A stretch of 64,000 bases of DNA from Blastococcus aurantiacus (GTDB lineage Bacteria; Actinomycetota; Actinomycetes; Mycobacteriales; Geodermatophilaceae), in contig NZ_FNBT01000008.1 in the NCBI RefSeq assembly GCF_900102425.1, positions 62,001 to 126,000 of the forward strand, written 5' to 3'. Every line of letters begins with the position of its first letter. Position 1 is the stretch's first letter. The translations under genes and the position numbers were made by a program. The notes under the pieces are model-generated. The model made no database searches. It saw nothing but the letters and a program-made list of their open reading frames with translations, and was not told where the DNA came from. Below, in pieces: positions 20,725 to 30,651 of this stretch.

Positions 20725-21453
20725 TCAGCTCATGACGCCCCGGCGGAAACCGATGGCGACGGCCTCCGCGCGGTCCTTCGCGCCCAGCTTGCGGAACAGC
20801 CGCCGGGCGTGGGTCTTGATGGTGTCCTCGGACAGGTAGAGCTCGCGGCCGATCTGGGCGTTGCTCTTGCCCTGGCTCATGCCGGTGAGCACCTGCATCT
20901 CGCGCATCGACAGGGCGGCGGCGGGCGCGGCCTCCCGGACCGTCGAGCGCACCGTGGTCGGGGCGGAGCCGGCCAGCGGGGTGGCCCCGCTCCACGACGA
21001 CGCACCGGCCAGCTGCGGGCTCGAGTGCTGCTGCGGGATGCGGGCGCCCTCGGGACGCAGGCCGACGCGGGACAGACCCAGGCCCATCTCGATCGGGCTG
21101 GCGTCCCAGCGCAGGTAGCCGCGGGCGCCGAACGCGACGGCCGCCCGGACGCTCTCGGCGTCGTCGGGGGCACCGAGCACCAGGACCGGCAGGCCGGGAT
21201 GGGCGCGCAGCGCCTGGGTGGCGGCGGTGAGGCCGGTGTCGACCGCGCGCTGGGTGCCGACGATGAGGACGTCGGGGGCCCGGGTGTCCAGCCGCGACAT
21301 CAGGGACGCGGGGTCACCCACCACCTCCACCCGGCCGACGAAGGACAGCGCGACCAGTCGCGAGGCGACGTCGTCCCGGACCCGCCGGCGCTCGTCGTAC
21401 ACCCACACGGTCGCACCGGGGTTCCCGGTCGCGCGCATCCTGTCGTCGATCAC
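20725..21453 (-). CDS. bldM: BldM-like LuxR-family regulator with degenerate receiver
   Basis: 242 residues from GTG 21453 (GAGGAG 5-6 nt upstream). The C-terminal HTH (about 180-242) matches my memory of Streptomyces BldM almost residue for residue: LSMREMQVLTGMSQGKSNA, LYLSEDTIKTHARRLFRKLG and a GFRRGV ending. The N-terminal receiver-like domain (about 13-120) has lost the phosphorylation machinery: the Asp position is G66 (DVLIVG), the Thr/Ser position is G94, and the Lys is replaced by R115/W116. A linker (~135-178) is Ser/Ala-rich. BldM in Streptomyces controls development, sits near guaB and can pair with WhiI. Location beside guaB and a WhiB gene supports the call; here it may act without phosphorylation. 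Confidence 0.85.
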   Translation of the reverse strand: MIDDRMRATGNPGATVWVYDERRRVRDDVASRLVALSFVGRVEVVGDPASLMSRLDTRAPDVLIVGTQRAVDTGLTAATQALRAHPGLPVLVLGAPDDAESVRAAVAFGARGYLRWDASPIEMGLGLSRVGLRPEGARIPQQHSSPQLAGASSWSGATPLAGSAPTTVRSTVREAAPAAALSMREMQVLTGMSQGKSNAQIGRELYLSEDTIKTHARRLFRKLGAKDRAEAVAIGFRRGVMS

Positions 21454-21801
21454 GCCAGCTCCTCGCTCAGCCCGGCGGTCGTACCGGGTCCGTACCGGCC
21501 GGGGCTGACCCCGGCCGGGTGGTCGCTTCGGCGGGGGCTCCCCACCAGGGGGAGCCCCGCGCCTCCGCGCTCGTCGTGCGCGGATCCGGGTCTCTCCCCC
21601 TCCCGGATTCGGCACGGCGCTGTTCCACCTTGATCGACTCCGGGGGTGGGCAACAGCGGCCCTCACCCCCGCGGGTGAGGGCCACGGACGGGTGGTCGGA
21701 GCGAAAAGTTGCGATCACGACGTGTTTGACCATGCGGGGCGTCGGGCACCGCCGCCTTGAAGCCGGAAGGTCCTCCGGCTCGATCGAAGCCTGGAGGAGA
21801 C
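21454..21801. promoter_or_regulatory. Structured 348-bp divergent region between bldM and whiB
   Basis: No gene is seen. It holds three strong hairpins: 21495-21504/21509-21518 (10 bp, loop CTGA), 21534-21543/21549-21558 (10 bp, loop ACCAG) and 21658-21668/21673-21683 (11 bp, loop CCGC), all perfect. The first two would lie in a bldM leader RNA if that promoter is upstream of about 21560; the third would separate the two promoters. A relatively A/T-rich patch at 21701-21735, just upstream of whiB, may contain its promoter. Confidence 0.6.
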
Positions 21802-22101
21802 ATGGCCGACATCCGCAGACTCCCGACGCCCGTCGCCGAGGTCTGGGACTGGCAGCTCCACGGTTCCTGCCGTGGCGAGAACACGTCCCTCTTCTTCCAC
21901 CCCGACGGTGAGCGCGGGCCCGCCCGGGCGCGGCGCCAGGCCGCGGCGAAGGCCGTCTGCGGGCGTTGCCCGGTCGTCGACGCCTGCCTCAAGCACGCAC
22001 TGTCGGTGCGCGAGCCGTACGGGGTCTGGGGCGGGATGAGCGAGGAGGAGCGGGCCCGGCTGATCGCCGCCGAGCCGGCCGCCGTCGCAGCCGGGGTCTG
22101 A
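21802..22101 (+). CDS. whiB3: WhiB-family iron-sulfur regulator, WhiB3-like
   Basis: 99 residues. Four cluster-binding Cys at 23, 53, 56 and 62 (SCRGE, VCGRCPVVDAC) and the sigma-factor-contacting GVWGG turn at 74-78, followed by a short basic-poor tail. The WDWQLHGSCRGENTSLFFHP region closely resembles M. tuberculosis WhiB3 as I remember it, and that gene also lies near groEL1. These proteins carry a redox- or NO-sensitive 4Fe-4S cluster and work with the primary sigma factor. ATG 21802 has GGAGGAG 4-5 nt upstream; an in-frame start at 21757 is less likely. A 17-bp terminator follows. Confidence 0.9.
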   Translation: MADIRRLPTPVAEVWDWQLHGSCRGENTSLFFHPDGERGPARARRQAAAKAVCGRCPVVDACLKHALSVREPYGVWGGMSEEERARLIAAEPAAVAAGV

Positions 22102-22119
22102 CACCCCACCACGAACGCC

Positions 22120-22157
22120 GAGAGGGCCCGGTCCAGAAATCTGGACCGGGCCCTCTC
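22120..22157. terminator. Strong bidirectional terminator between whiB and groEL
   Basis: Perfect 17-bp stem, 22120-22136 with 22141-22157, loop AAAT. It starts 19 nt after the whiB stop and is immediately followed on the groEL side by a copy of the nested-hairpin family. Confidence 0.9.
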
Positions 22158-22164
22158 AGTTCAT

Positions 22165-22225
22165 CCCGGCCCCGTTCAGAGGCTCACGCCGAGCGTGCGA
22201 GGCGTGAGGGGAACGGGGTCCTCTT
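22165..22225. repeat. Nested-hairpin element, copy at groEL 3' end
   Basis: Outer stem GGCCCCGTTC (22168-22177) with GAACGGGG-T-CC (22211-22221, T bulged); inner perfect stem CTCACGCC/GGCGTGAG (22183-22190, 22201-22208) with loop GAGCGTGCGA. The TCCTCTT end touches the groEL TGA. Inner and outer arm sequences differ from other copies but keep pairing. Confidence 0.75.
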
Positions 22226-23965
<1,740 letters not shown>

Positions 23966-23979
23966 CTAGTGACCTGCGG

Positions 23980-24288
23980 TCACTTCTCCACGACGGCGAG
24001 CAGGTCGCGGGCGGAGAGCACGAGGTACTCCTCGCCGGCGTACTTGACCTCGGTGCCGCCGTACTTCGAGTAGATGACCACGTCGCCCACGTTCACGTCG
24101 AGCGGGACGCGGTTGCCGTTGTCGTCGATGCGGCCGGGGCCGACGGCGACGACGGTGCCCTCCTGGGGCTTCTCCTTGGCGGTGTCCGGGATGACCAGAC
24201 CGGAGGCGGTGGTGGTCTCGGCCTCGTTGGCCTGGACCACCACACGGTCCTCCAGCGGCTTGATGCTGACCTTGGTAGCGGTCGTCAC
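23980..24288 (-). CDS. groES: Co-chaperonin GroES
   Basis: 102 residues, normal length. It forms the heptameric lid of GroEL. Conserved features are [11 protein letters not shown], the mobile loop [28 protein letters not shown] and [16 protein letters not shown] 24288 was chosen ([10 protein letters not shown] follows closely; GAAGGGGG about 11 nt upstream) over an in-frame start at 24423, which lies within the CIRCE element. The upstream CIRCE box indicates HrcA control. First gene of the groES-groEL1 operon. Confidence 0.95.
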   Translation of the reverse strand: MTTATKVSIKPLEDRVVVQANEAETTTASGLVIPDTAKEKPQEGTVVAVGPGRIDDNGNRVPLDVNVGDVVIYSKYGGTEVKYAGEEYLVLSARDLLAVVEK

Positions 24289-24407
24289 GAGGTGACGCCC
24301 CCTTCGGTGGTAGGACGGCAGGTGGCAGGTACTGCTGGTGGTGCTGATGCTGTGGCACGGGATCCGGGCACCCGCCGTCGCGGGGGTCGGGCGCCAGCCC
24401 GTGTCGG

Positions 24408-24434
24408 TTGGCACTCTACCCACGAGAGTGCCAG
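24408..24434 (-). promoter_or_regulatory. CIRCE element (HrcA operator) upstream of groES
   Basis: TTGGCACTC, 9-nt spacer, GAGTGCCAG, close to the CIRCE consensus TTAGCACTC-N9-GAGTGCTAA. It lies 119-146 bp upstream of the groES start and indicates HrcA heat-shock repression. Confidence 0.93.
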
Positions 24435-24500
24435 CCGCTCAACCCGGTCCCCGTGGTGGGTGAGCGCCGGGCGGATCGACACGTGCGCCACGCTGTGCCG

Positions 24501-25736
24501 GTGGATCCGGACACCGACGTGCAGGCCGCCGAGACGGTGCGCCAGCTGCGCGCCCTGGCCACGCCGGAGGGCGCCGCGGCGCTGACCAGGGCGGGAGCCC
24601 TGCTGGACGCCGGGGCCGATCCGGTCGCCGGGCTGACCCGGCTGCGGGCGGAGGTCGGCGCCGACCTGGCCGGGCCGGCGTGGGGCATCGCCCGCCAGCG
24701 GCAGAAGGCGCGGCCGGCGTTCGGCCCGGACGCCGACCGGATGCTGTTCACCTCCGACGCCCTCGAGCAGGCCGGCCGACCCGAGCTGGCCGCCCGTCGC
24801 GCGGGCCGGCTGCTGGCCGGCGGCGCCGACTCGGTGGCCGACCTCGGCTGCGCGGCGGGTACGGACACGATCGCGCTCGCCCGGGCGGGTGCGCGCGTGC
24901 TGGCCGTGGACCTCGATCCGGTCGCCCGCGAGCTGACCGCCGCCAACGTCGAGGCGCTCGGCCTCGCCGACGACGTCTGGGTGGTGGCCGGCGACGCGGT
25001 GGAGCTGGTCGCCGCGGCCCGTGGTGGCGAGGTGGCCGGCTGCTCGGCCGCCGTCCTCGACCCCGCCCGGCGGGCCGGCGGGCGCCGGCAGCTCGACCCG
25101 GACCGCTGGTCGCCCCCCTGGTCGACAGTCGCCGCGCTGCTGGAGAAGGTGCCGACGTCGGTGGTCAAGGTGGCCCCCGGGCTCGACCACGACCGGGTGC
25201 CCGCGGGCATCGAGGCGGAGTGGGTCTCGGCCGGTGGCTCGATCGTCGAGGCACTGCTCTGGGGCCCGGCGGTGTCGGCCACCTGGCGGCGGGCGACGCT
25301 CGTGCGCGACGGCGCCGTCCACGAGCTGACGGCGGACGCCGACCCCGGGCACGCGCCCGTCGGCCCCGTCCGCGGGTGGCTGCACGAGCCGGACCCGGCG
25401 CTGATCCGGTCGGGGCTGATGTCGATGGTGGCCGCCGACCTCGGCGCGACCCTGGTCGACGACACGATCGCCTACCTGACCTCCGGCACGGCCGCGGAGT
25501 CCCCGTGGGTCAGCTCCTACCGGGTCGACGAGGTGCTGCCGTTCAACCTCAAGAAGCTCCGGGCGCTGCTGCGGACGCGCGGGGTGGGCCGGGTCGTGGT
25601 CAAGAAGCGCGGTTCCCCCATCGAGCCCGAGGCGCTCGCCCGGCAGCTGCGCACCGACGCCGGCGGGACCGCGACCGTCGTCGTCACCCGCGTGGCCGGC
25701 GCGCCCACGGTGCTCGTCTGCGACGTCAGCGGCTGA
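24501..25736 (+). CDS. Class I SAM-dependent methyltransferase with THUMP-like C-terminal domain
   Basis: About 411 residues. The Rossmann methyltransferase core starts near residue 105 with VADLGCAAGTDTIALARAG (SAM-binding GxG loop), then AVDLDP and VLDPARRAGGRRQ; an N-terminal helical region precedes it. The C-terminal ~90 residues (VLPFNLKKLRALLRTRGVGRVVVKKRG) match the THUMP-like domain usually found on this family, suggesting an RNA substrate. GTG 24501 is the proposed start because CACGCT lies 6 nt before it; GTG 24495 or 24483 are possible. It is divergent from groES and shares the CIRCE-containing region. Confidence 0.8.
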   Translation: MDPDTDVQAAETVRQLRALATPEGAAALTRAGALLDAGADPVAGLTRLRAEVGADLAGPAWGIARQRQKARPAFGPDADRMLFTSDALEQAGRPELAARRAGRLLAGGADSVADLGCAAGTDTIALARAGARVLAVDLDPVARELTAANVEALGLADDVWVVAGDAVELVAAARGGEVAGCSAAVLDPARRAGGRRQLDPDRWSPPWSTVAALLEKVPTSVVKVAPGLDHDRVPAGIEAEWVSAGGSIVEALLWGPAVSATWRRATLVRDGAVHELTADADPGHAPVGPVRGWLHEPDPALIRSGLMSMVAADLGATLVDDTIAYLTSGTAAESPWVSSYRVDEVLPFNLKKLRALLRTRGVGRVVVKKRGSPIEPEALARQLRTDAGGTATVVVTRVAGAPTVLVCDVSG

Positions 25737-25756
25737 CGGGCCGCTAGCGTGCGTGC

Positions 25757-26134
25757 GTGATCATGGTCGTCGCGGTGCTGGGCGTGGTCCTCCTCGGCTG
25801 CCTGGCCGTCTTCCAGGCACTGCTCGCCTCCGGGGCACCCCTGGGGCGATTCGCGTGGGGCGGCCGGCACGACGTCCTGCCCGCGCGACTGCGCATCGGC
25901 AGCGGCGTGTCGATCGCCCTCTACGCGTTCTTCGCCCTGCTCCTGCTGCAGTCCGCCGGAGCCGTCGAGGTCCTCGCCGCCGGCGTGGCCGACGTCGGCA
26001 TCTGGGTGCTGACGGCGTACCTCGCGATCGGCGTGGTCATGAACGCCGTCTCGCGCAGCCGGCCGGAGCGCCTGGTCATGACGCCGGTCGCCCTGGTCCT
26101 GGCCTCCATCTGCGTGGTGCTCGCCCTGCGGTGA
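25757..26134 (+). CDS. Conserved four-helix membrane protein of unknown function
   Basis: 125 residues, almost entirely four hydrophobic helices (about 3-25, 48-66, 75-97, 105-124) with short polar loops; one loop reads GGRHDVLPARLRIGS. I do not recognise a named family. GTG 25757 follows a TAGCGT -10 (25745-25750) by 6 nt, so it appears to have its own leaderless promoter inside the gap after the methyltransferase. It converges with the GNAT gene ending at 26184. Confidence 0.75.
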   Translation: MIMVVAVLGVVLLGCLAVFQALLASGAPLGRFAWGGRHDVLPARLRIGSGVSIALYAFFALLLLQSAGAVEVLAAGVADVGIWVLTAYLAIGVVMNAVSRSRPERLVMTPVALVLASICVVLALR

Positions 26135-26183
26135 CCGTCCCCGCGCCCTGCCACGGAACGCCTCCTCAGCAGCCGGCGGCCCG

Positions 26184-26702
26184 CTACAGATCCCGGCGCA
26201 TGCAGACCCGGGGCCACCGGTCCAGGCCGTGCGCCGCCTCCCGCTCGCGGATCGCCCGCAGCCCGGGCGTCCACTCGCGCTCCTCCAGCACGCGGAACCC
26301 GCATCGGCGGTAGTAGGGCGCGTTCCAGGGCACGTCCGCGAAGGTGGTCAGGGTCAGCGCCGTGCGGCCGGCCGCCGCGGCGTGCGTGGCGGCGTGCTCG
26401 AGCAGCGCCCGCCCCACTCCCCGGCGTGCGGCCCGGGGGTGCACCGAGACCTGCTCGACGTGCAGCGCCCCGTCCACCGGCTCGGCGAGGAGGTAGCCGA
26501 CCGGCCCGTCGTCCCCGTCGACCGCCACCCAGGCGAGGCCGGCCCGCCGGTACCGGTCGAGCTCGGCGGCCGGCAGCGGGTCGTCGGCGGCGATCTCCGG
26601 CATCCCCACGTCGGCGAAGACCCGCCCCGCGGCGCGCTCGATCCCCTGCGCCGTCGCGAGCTCGTCCGGCGCGAGCGGACGGATCACCGGCGGCAGAGGC
26701 AC
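26184..26702 (-). CDS. GNAT-family N-acetyltransferase
   Basis: 172 residues. GNAT fold: motif A HVEQVSVHPRAARRGVGRALL (acetyl-CoA pyrophosphate loop R-G-V-G-R-A), an upstream strand WVAVDGDDGPVGYLL, and C-terminal PYYRRCGFRVLEE. The substrate is unknown. GTG 26702 is two bases after the tsaD TGA, so it is the last gene of the tsaB-rimI-tsaD run; GTG 26687 is an alternative. The reading frame continues open upstream only as a shadow of tsaD. Confidence 0.85.
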   Translation of the reverse strand: MPLPPVIRPLAPDELATAQGIERAAGRVFADVGMPEIAADDPLPAAELDRYRRAGLAWVAVDGDDGPVGYLLAEPVDGALHVEQVSVHPRAARRGVGRALLEHAATHAAAAGRTALTLTTFADVPWNAPYYRRCGFRVLEEREWTPGLRAIREREAAHGLDRWPRVCMRRDL

Positions 26703-26703
26703 G

Positions 26704-27738
26704 TCAGCGGCTGACGACGTCGACGGGCAGGGCGCTGTCGGCCCCGAGATCGGGTGCCGACGGCGCCACGCCCGCCGCGACCAGGCGCGAGCCGAGCGCC
26801 GCGACCATCGCACCGTTGTCGGTGCACAGCTTGGGGCTCGGGACCCGCAGCACGATGCCGGCCTTCTCGCAGCGCTCCTCGGCCAACGCACGCAGCCTCG
26901 AGTTGGCCGCCACCCCCCCGCCGAGCACGAGGTGGTCGACGCCGTGGTCGCGGCAGGCCCGCACGGCCTTGGCGGTGAGCACGTCGGCCACCGCCTCCTG
27001 GAAGGACGCGGCGACGTCCGCCAGCGGCACCGGCTCACCGGCGCGCTCCCGGGCCTCCACCCACCGGGCGACGGCGGTCTTCAGCCCGGAGAAGGAGAAG
27101 TCGTACGGGGCGTCGCGGGGTCCGGTCAGCCCGCGGGGGAACGCGATCGCCGACGGGTCGCCGTCCCGCGCCGCCTTGTCGATCGGCGGGCCACCGGGGA
27201 AGGGCATGCCCAGCACGCGGGCGACCTTGTCGAAGGCCTCCCCCGCGGCGTCGTCGATCGTGCGCCCGAGCGGCTGCACGTCCTGGGCGAGGTCCGGCAC
27301 GAGCAGCAGCGAGCTGTGCCCGCCGGAGACCAGCATCGCGATCGACGGCTCGGCGAGCGGCCCGTGCTGCAGCTCGTCGACGGCGACGTGCGCGGCGAGG
27401 TGGTTGACGCCGTAGAGCGGCTTGTCCAGCGCCAGCGCGTAGGCCTTCGCCGCCGCGACGCCGACGAGCAGCGCACCGGTCAGCCCCGGCCCGCTGGTGA
27501 CCGCGACCGCATCGATGTCGGAGGCGGCGATACCGGCGTCGGCGAGGGCGCGGTGCACCGTCGGCACCATCGCCTCCAGGTGCGCCCGCGAGGCGATCTC
27601 GGGCACCACCCCCCCGAACCGCTCGTGCTCGGCCATGGAGGTCGCCAGGGCATCGGCCAGCAAGGTGTGCCCGCGCACGATCCCGACCCCCGTCTCGTCG
27701 CAGGAGGTCTCGAACCCGAGCACCAGCGGCTCGCTCAC
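26704..27738 (-). CDS. tsaD: tRNA N6-adenosine threonylcarbamoyltransferase
   Basis: 344 residues of the Kae1/TsaD ASKHA family. It transfers threonylcarbamoyl to A37 of ANN-decoding tRNAs, with TsaB and TsaE. Motifs: [12 protein letters not shown] at the N-terminus, metal-binding HLAAH near residue 110, [18 protein letters not shown] and [17 protein letters not shown] 27738 overlaps the rimI TGA (GTGA), giving a coupled tsaB-rimI-tsaD-GNAT unit. Confidence 0.96.
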   Translation of the reverse strand: MSEPLVLGFETSCDETGVGIVRGHTLLADALATSMAEHERFGGVVPEIASRAHLEAMVPTVHRALADAGIAASDIDAVAVTSGPGLTGALLVGVAAAKAYALALDKPLYGVNHLAAHVAVDELQHGPLAEPSIAMLVSGGHSSLLLVPDLAQDVQPLGRTIDDAAGEAFDKVARVLGMPFPGGPPIDKAARDGDPSAIAFPRGLTGPRDAPYDFSFSGLKTAVARWVEARERAGEPVPLADVAASFQEAVADVLTAKAVRACRDHGVDHLVLGGGVAANSRLRALAEERCEKAGIVLRVPSPKLCTDNGAMVAALGSRLVAAGVAPSAPDLGADSALPVDVVSR

Positions 27739-28178
27739 GGCTTTGTCCTCCTCATCACGACGGCGTCGGTGCCACTCGGTTGGTAGTAGCCGCGGCGGCG
27801 GCCGATCTCGGTGAAGCCGCGGCGGCGGTAGAGCTCCTGCGCGTGCTCGTTGTCCGCCCGCACCTCCAGCAGCACCACCGGGCTGCGGCGGTCGGCCTCG
27901 GCGAGCAGCGCGTCCAGGAGCAGGGCTCCGGTGCCCTCGCCCTGCCGGGAACCGGTGACGCCGATGGTGGCGACGTGCGCCTCGTCGTCGTAGGCGATCA
28001 GGCCGGCGTACCCGACCACCGTGCCGCCGTCCTCGGCGACCAGGTAGTGCCGGGTGTCGGTCAGCGCCAGCTCCTCGCGGTACATCGCCGCGGTCCACGT
28101 GTCGGGCGCGAAGAGCTCCTCCTCGAGCTCCATGACCGCGGCGAGGTCGGCCGGCCGCATCGGCCGCAGCTCGATCAC
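27735..28178 (-). CDS. rimI: Ribosomal protein S18-alanine N-acetyltransferase
   Basis: 147 residues, a single GNAT domain: start [18 protein letters not shown], motif [22 protein letters not shown], then [30 protein letters not shown], typical of RimI. It acetylates the N-terminus of S18 and possibly other proteins. GTG 28178 overlaps the tsaB stop, and its own stop overlaps tsaD. The tsaB-rimI-tsaD order is common in bacteria and supports the call over a generic GNAT. Confidence 0.93.
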   Translation of the reverse strand: MIELRPMRPADLAAVMELEEELFAPDTWTAAMYREELALTDTRHYLVAEDGGTVVGYAGLIAYDDEAHVATIGVTGSRQGEGTGALLLDALLAEADRRSPVVLLEVRADNEHAQELYRRRGFTEIGRRRGYYQPSGTDAVVMRRTKP

Positions 28179-28807
28179 TGCGTGACCGTCTTGATGGCGG
28201 TCGGCGGCACGGCGTCGGGGCGGCGCAGGTACAGCGGCACCAGCGGCGCCGCGGACGACGGGTCCGCGAGCTGGGGAGCCGCGGCACGCAGCAGCCCCGC
28301 CGTCGTCACCTCGGCGCGCTCGACCGCGGCGCCGAGCCGCTCGGCGAACGCCGGGTCGCCGACGAAGGGCCCGGGCCGGCCGAGCTCGTCCGGGCGCACC
28401 ACGCCCGGCCCGTCGACGCGGGCACCGGCGGCGTCGTAGACGGCCCAGTAGACCTCCTTGCGGCGGGCGTCGGTGACCACCGTGCGGGCACCCGCGCCGA
28501 CGGCGTCCAGCGAGCAGACGCCGATCACGGGGAGCCCCCGGGCGTCGGCCAGCGCCGCCGCGGTCACGATGCCGACCCGCAGCCCGGTGAACGGGCCGGG
28601 ACCCAGTCCGGTGACCAGCGCCCCGAGATCGGCCAGCGCCACCCCGGCGTCGTCGAGCGCCGCCCGGATCGCCGGGGTGAGGAGCTCTGCGTGCTTCGTG
28701 CCCGACGGCACGGCCCGCTCGGCCAGCACCGCGGTGCCCTCCGGCGTCCACCGGGCCACACCTGCGACGAGGGTCGGGGTGGCGGTGTCGAGCGCGAGGA
28801 CGAGCAC
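28175..28807 (-). CDS. tsaB: tRNA threonylcarbamoyladenosine biosynthesis protein TsaB
   Basis: 210 residues, an inactive ASKHA paralogue that dimerises with Tsa[10 protein letters not shown] at the N-terminus, [21 protein letters not shown] and [15 protein letters not shown] are family hallmarks. GTG 28807 is the first start and the 5' end of the tsaB-rimI-tsaD-GNAT run. In M. tuberculosis tsaE lies directly upstream; here a small ORF and a gtrA gene on the other strand intervene. Confidence 0.94.
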   Translation of the reverse strand: MLVLALDTATPTLVAGVARWTPEGTAVLAERAVPSGTKHAELLTPAIRAALDDAGVALADLGALVTGLGPGPFTGLRVGIVTAAALADARGLPVIGVCSLDAVGAGARTVVTDARRKEVYWAVYDAAGARVDGPGVVRPDELGRPGPFVGDPAFAERLGAAVERAEVTTAGLLRAAAPQLADPSSAAPLVPLYLRRPDAVPPTAIKTVTQ

Positions 28808-28851
28808 GAGAGGCGAGGGTAGTGCGCGCGCCGGCGACCCCGGTCCGCCCG

Positions 28852-29013
28852 CTACTCCAGGATGGTCTGCCGCTCCGCCTCGATCCGGACGATGATCCGC
28901 TCGGACTCGATGTTCCCGTCGGGCAGCAGCGTGCTGATGACCGTGTAGTCGGGCCCTTCGGCCAGTTCGCGGGTGACCGGATGGAGCTCGGGACCGTCCT
29001 GGGTGGCTGCCAC
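28852..29013 (-). CDS. Small 53-residue conserved-looking protein, function unknown
   Basis: A short gene below common length cut-offs. GTG 29013 to TAG 28852 encodes 53 residues: starts MAATQDGPELHPVTREL, contains DYTVISTLLPDGN, ends IRIEAERQTILE. Third positions are strongly G/C, the composition is balanced, and TAGGGC lies 6 nt upstream of the GTG like other leaderless starts here. It lies 44 bp upstream of tsaB on the same strand. Predicted: two beta strands and a helix, soluble. No family recognised. Confidence 0.68.
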   Translation of the reverse strand: MAATQDGPELHPVTRELAEGPDYTVISTLLPDGNIESERIIVRIEAERQTILE

Positions 29014-29152
29014 GGCGCCGCCCTACCCGGTGCCGTCCGGCGTCATCCGGGCGCCGTCACCGGCCGGGGACCGGGCAGGAGAGAATGCCCGGGACCGGCA
29101 CCCAGCCGGAGCCGGGACGCGTTCCGGTGCGGCTCACCGGGAGGACGTCGAC

Positions 29153-29563
29153 GTGGTCCAGGACGACGCCGCAGCGGCCCGCTCCGGGCTGCTGGGCCAG
29201 CTCGTGCGCTTCGCGATCGTCGGCGGCTTCAGCGCGATCGTCGACCTGTCGGTGTACTCGCTCGGCCTGCACCTGGGACTGTCCACCTACGTCGCGCGGG
29301 CGCTGAGCTTCGTCGCCGGCACCACCACCGCGTACGCGCTCAACCGGCGGTGGGCCTTCCAGGTGGAGGGCGGCGCGAGACGGGCAGGCGGCTTCGCGCT
29401 GCTCTACGGGACGACGTTCTTCCTGATCCTGGGCGTCAACGCGCTCGCCCTCGCCGTGCTGCCGGAGTCCTCGTGGCGGATCACGCTGGCCTGGGCGATC
29501 TCGCAGGGGCTGGGCACCGCCTGGAACTTCGTGATGCTGCGGCTGGTCGTCTTCCGCAACTGA
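29153..29563 (+). CDS. GtrA-family membrane protein
   Basis: 136 residues with four hydrophobic helices and the GtrA signature: QLVRFAIVGGFSAIVDLSVY, then ALSFVAGTTTAYALNRRWAFQ. GtrA-like proteins act with lipid-linked sugar transferases, probably moving or modifying polyprenyl-phosphate sugars in cell-wall glycan synthesis. GTG 29153 has GGGAGG 8 nt upstream, one of the clearer ribosome sites here; the frame to 28973 is not used. It lies on the plus strand between tsaB and tsaE, interrupting an otherwise leftward block. Confidence 0.86.
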   Translation: MVQDDAAAARSGLLGQLVRFAIVGGFSAIVDLSVYSLGLHLGLSTYVARALSFVAGTTTAYALNRRWAFQVEGGARRAGGFALLYGTTFFLILGVNALALAVLPESSWRITLAWAISQGLGTAWNFVMLRLVVFRN

Positions 29564-29570
29564 GCCCGGT

Positions 29571-30017
29571 TCAGCCGACGCGCCGCTCCCAGCCGGGGCC
29601 GTGCGGCACGAGCAGGGCGGTGCGGACGTCGTCGTCGCGGCGGTCCAACCGCACCTCGAGGTGCTCGTCGGTCAGCTGCTCGACCAGCCCCTGCCCCCAC
29701 TCGACGACGGTCACCGAGTCCGCCACGGTGACGTCGAGGTCCAGGTCGTCGACGTCGGCCGCACCGCCCAGGCGGTAGGCGTCCACGTGCACCAGCGGCA
29801 GCCGTCCCCCGGTGTGCACGCGGGCGATGACGAAGGTGGGCGAGGTGACCGGCTCGCTCACGCCCAGCCCGCGGCCCAGGCCCCGGGTCAGCGCGGTCTT
29901 CCCGGCGCCCAGCGGCCCGACCAGGATCACCAGGTCACCGGGGACGACGACGTCGGCGAGCGCCGCACCCAGCTGCTCGGTGTCCTCGACGGTGGGGAGC
30001 AGGTGCTCGGCCTTCAC
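29571..30017 (-). CDS. tsaE: tRNA threonylcarbamoyladenosine biosynthesis ATPase TsaE
   Basis: 148 residues. P-loop GPLGAGKTALTRGL near residue 42, SPTFVIA, HVDAYRL and VVEWGQGL are diagnostic of TsaE, the ATPase that drives turnover of TsaBD in t6A synthesis. GTG 30017 overlaps the stop of the uracil-DNA glycosylase gene (GTGA). It belongs to the leftward run nnrD-alr-hydrolase-udg-tsaE, separated from tsaB by gtrA. Confidence 0.94.
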   Translation of the reverse strand: MKAEHLLPTVEDTEQLGAALADVVVPGDLVILVGPLGAGKTALTRGLGRGLGVSEPVTSPTFVIARVHTGGRLPLVHVDAYRLGGAADVDDLDLDVTVADSVTVVEWGQGLVEQLTDEHLEVRLDRRDDDVRTALLVPHGPGWERRVG

Positions 30018-30649
30018 GCGGTTCCTCCCAGCGAGCCGGCGACGGCGGTGAGGTCGGCCAGCAGCCCGGCCCGGGGGGCGCCCTTCGGCCCGAACCGGAT
30101 CGCGGCCGACGGGTGGTAGGTGGCCCAGACGGCCCGCCCGTCCACCTCGTGCGGGCGGCCGCGGACGGCGGCGAGCACGGTGCGGGGCCCGAGGAACCAC
30201 TTCGCGGACGAGAGCCCCAGCGCGACCACGACGGGTGCGTCGAGGAGCTCGAGCTGACGGTGCAGCCACCCGCTGCACCGCGCCACCTCCGGGGCCTTCG
30301 GCGTCCGGTTGCCGGGCGGGCGGCACTTCACGATGTTGAGGACCGCCGCCTGCGCGCGGTCCAGTCCCGCCTCGGCCAGCAGCTGGTCCAGCAGCTGGCC
30401 GGACTTCCCGACGAACGGCCGGCCGGTCTCGTCCTCGGTGGCGCCCGGCGCCTCGCCGACCAGGACCAGTCGCGGACGTCCCGACGCCGGCACGTCGCCG
30501 ACCACGACGTGCTGTCGGGTGGACGCCAGCTCGGGGCAGGCGACGCAGTCGCGGGCCACGGCGGCCAACTCGTCCCAGCCGGGGGCAGCAGCCGCGGTCC
30601 GCGCCACCTCCCCGGCGGTCGCGTCCAGCCGCGGCGGTCGCGGAGCCAT
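30014..30649 (-). CDS. Family 4-type uracil-DNA glycosylase (Fe-S)
   Basis: 211 residues. Motif A GEAPGATEDETGRPFVGKSG and motif B YHPSAAI match thermostable family-4 UDGs, which remove uracil from DNA. Cysteines that could hold the 4Fe-4S cluster occur at DCVACPEL (two), IVKCRPPGNRTP and VARCSGW. ATG 30649 lies two bases after the hydrolase gene stop. Unrelated in function to its tsaE and alr neighbours but in the same overlapping operon. Confidence 0.9.
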   Translation of the reverse strand: MAPRPPRLDATAGEVARTAAAAPGWDELAAVARDCVACPELASTRQHVVVGDVPASGRPRLVLVGEAPGATEDETGRPFVGKSGQLLDQLLAEAGLDRAQAAVLNIVKCRPPGNRTPKAPEVARCSGWLHRQLELLDAPVVVALGLSSAKWFLGPRTVLAAVRGRPHEVDGRAVWATYHPSAAIRFGPKGAPRAGLLADLTAVAGSLGGTA

Positions 30650-30651
30650 CG

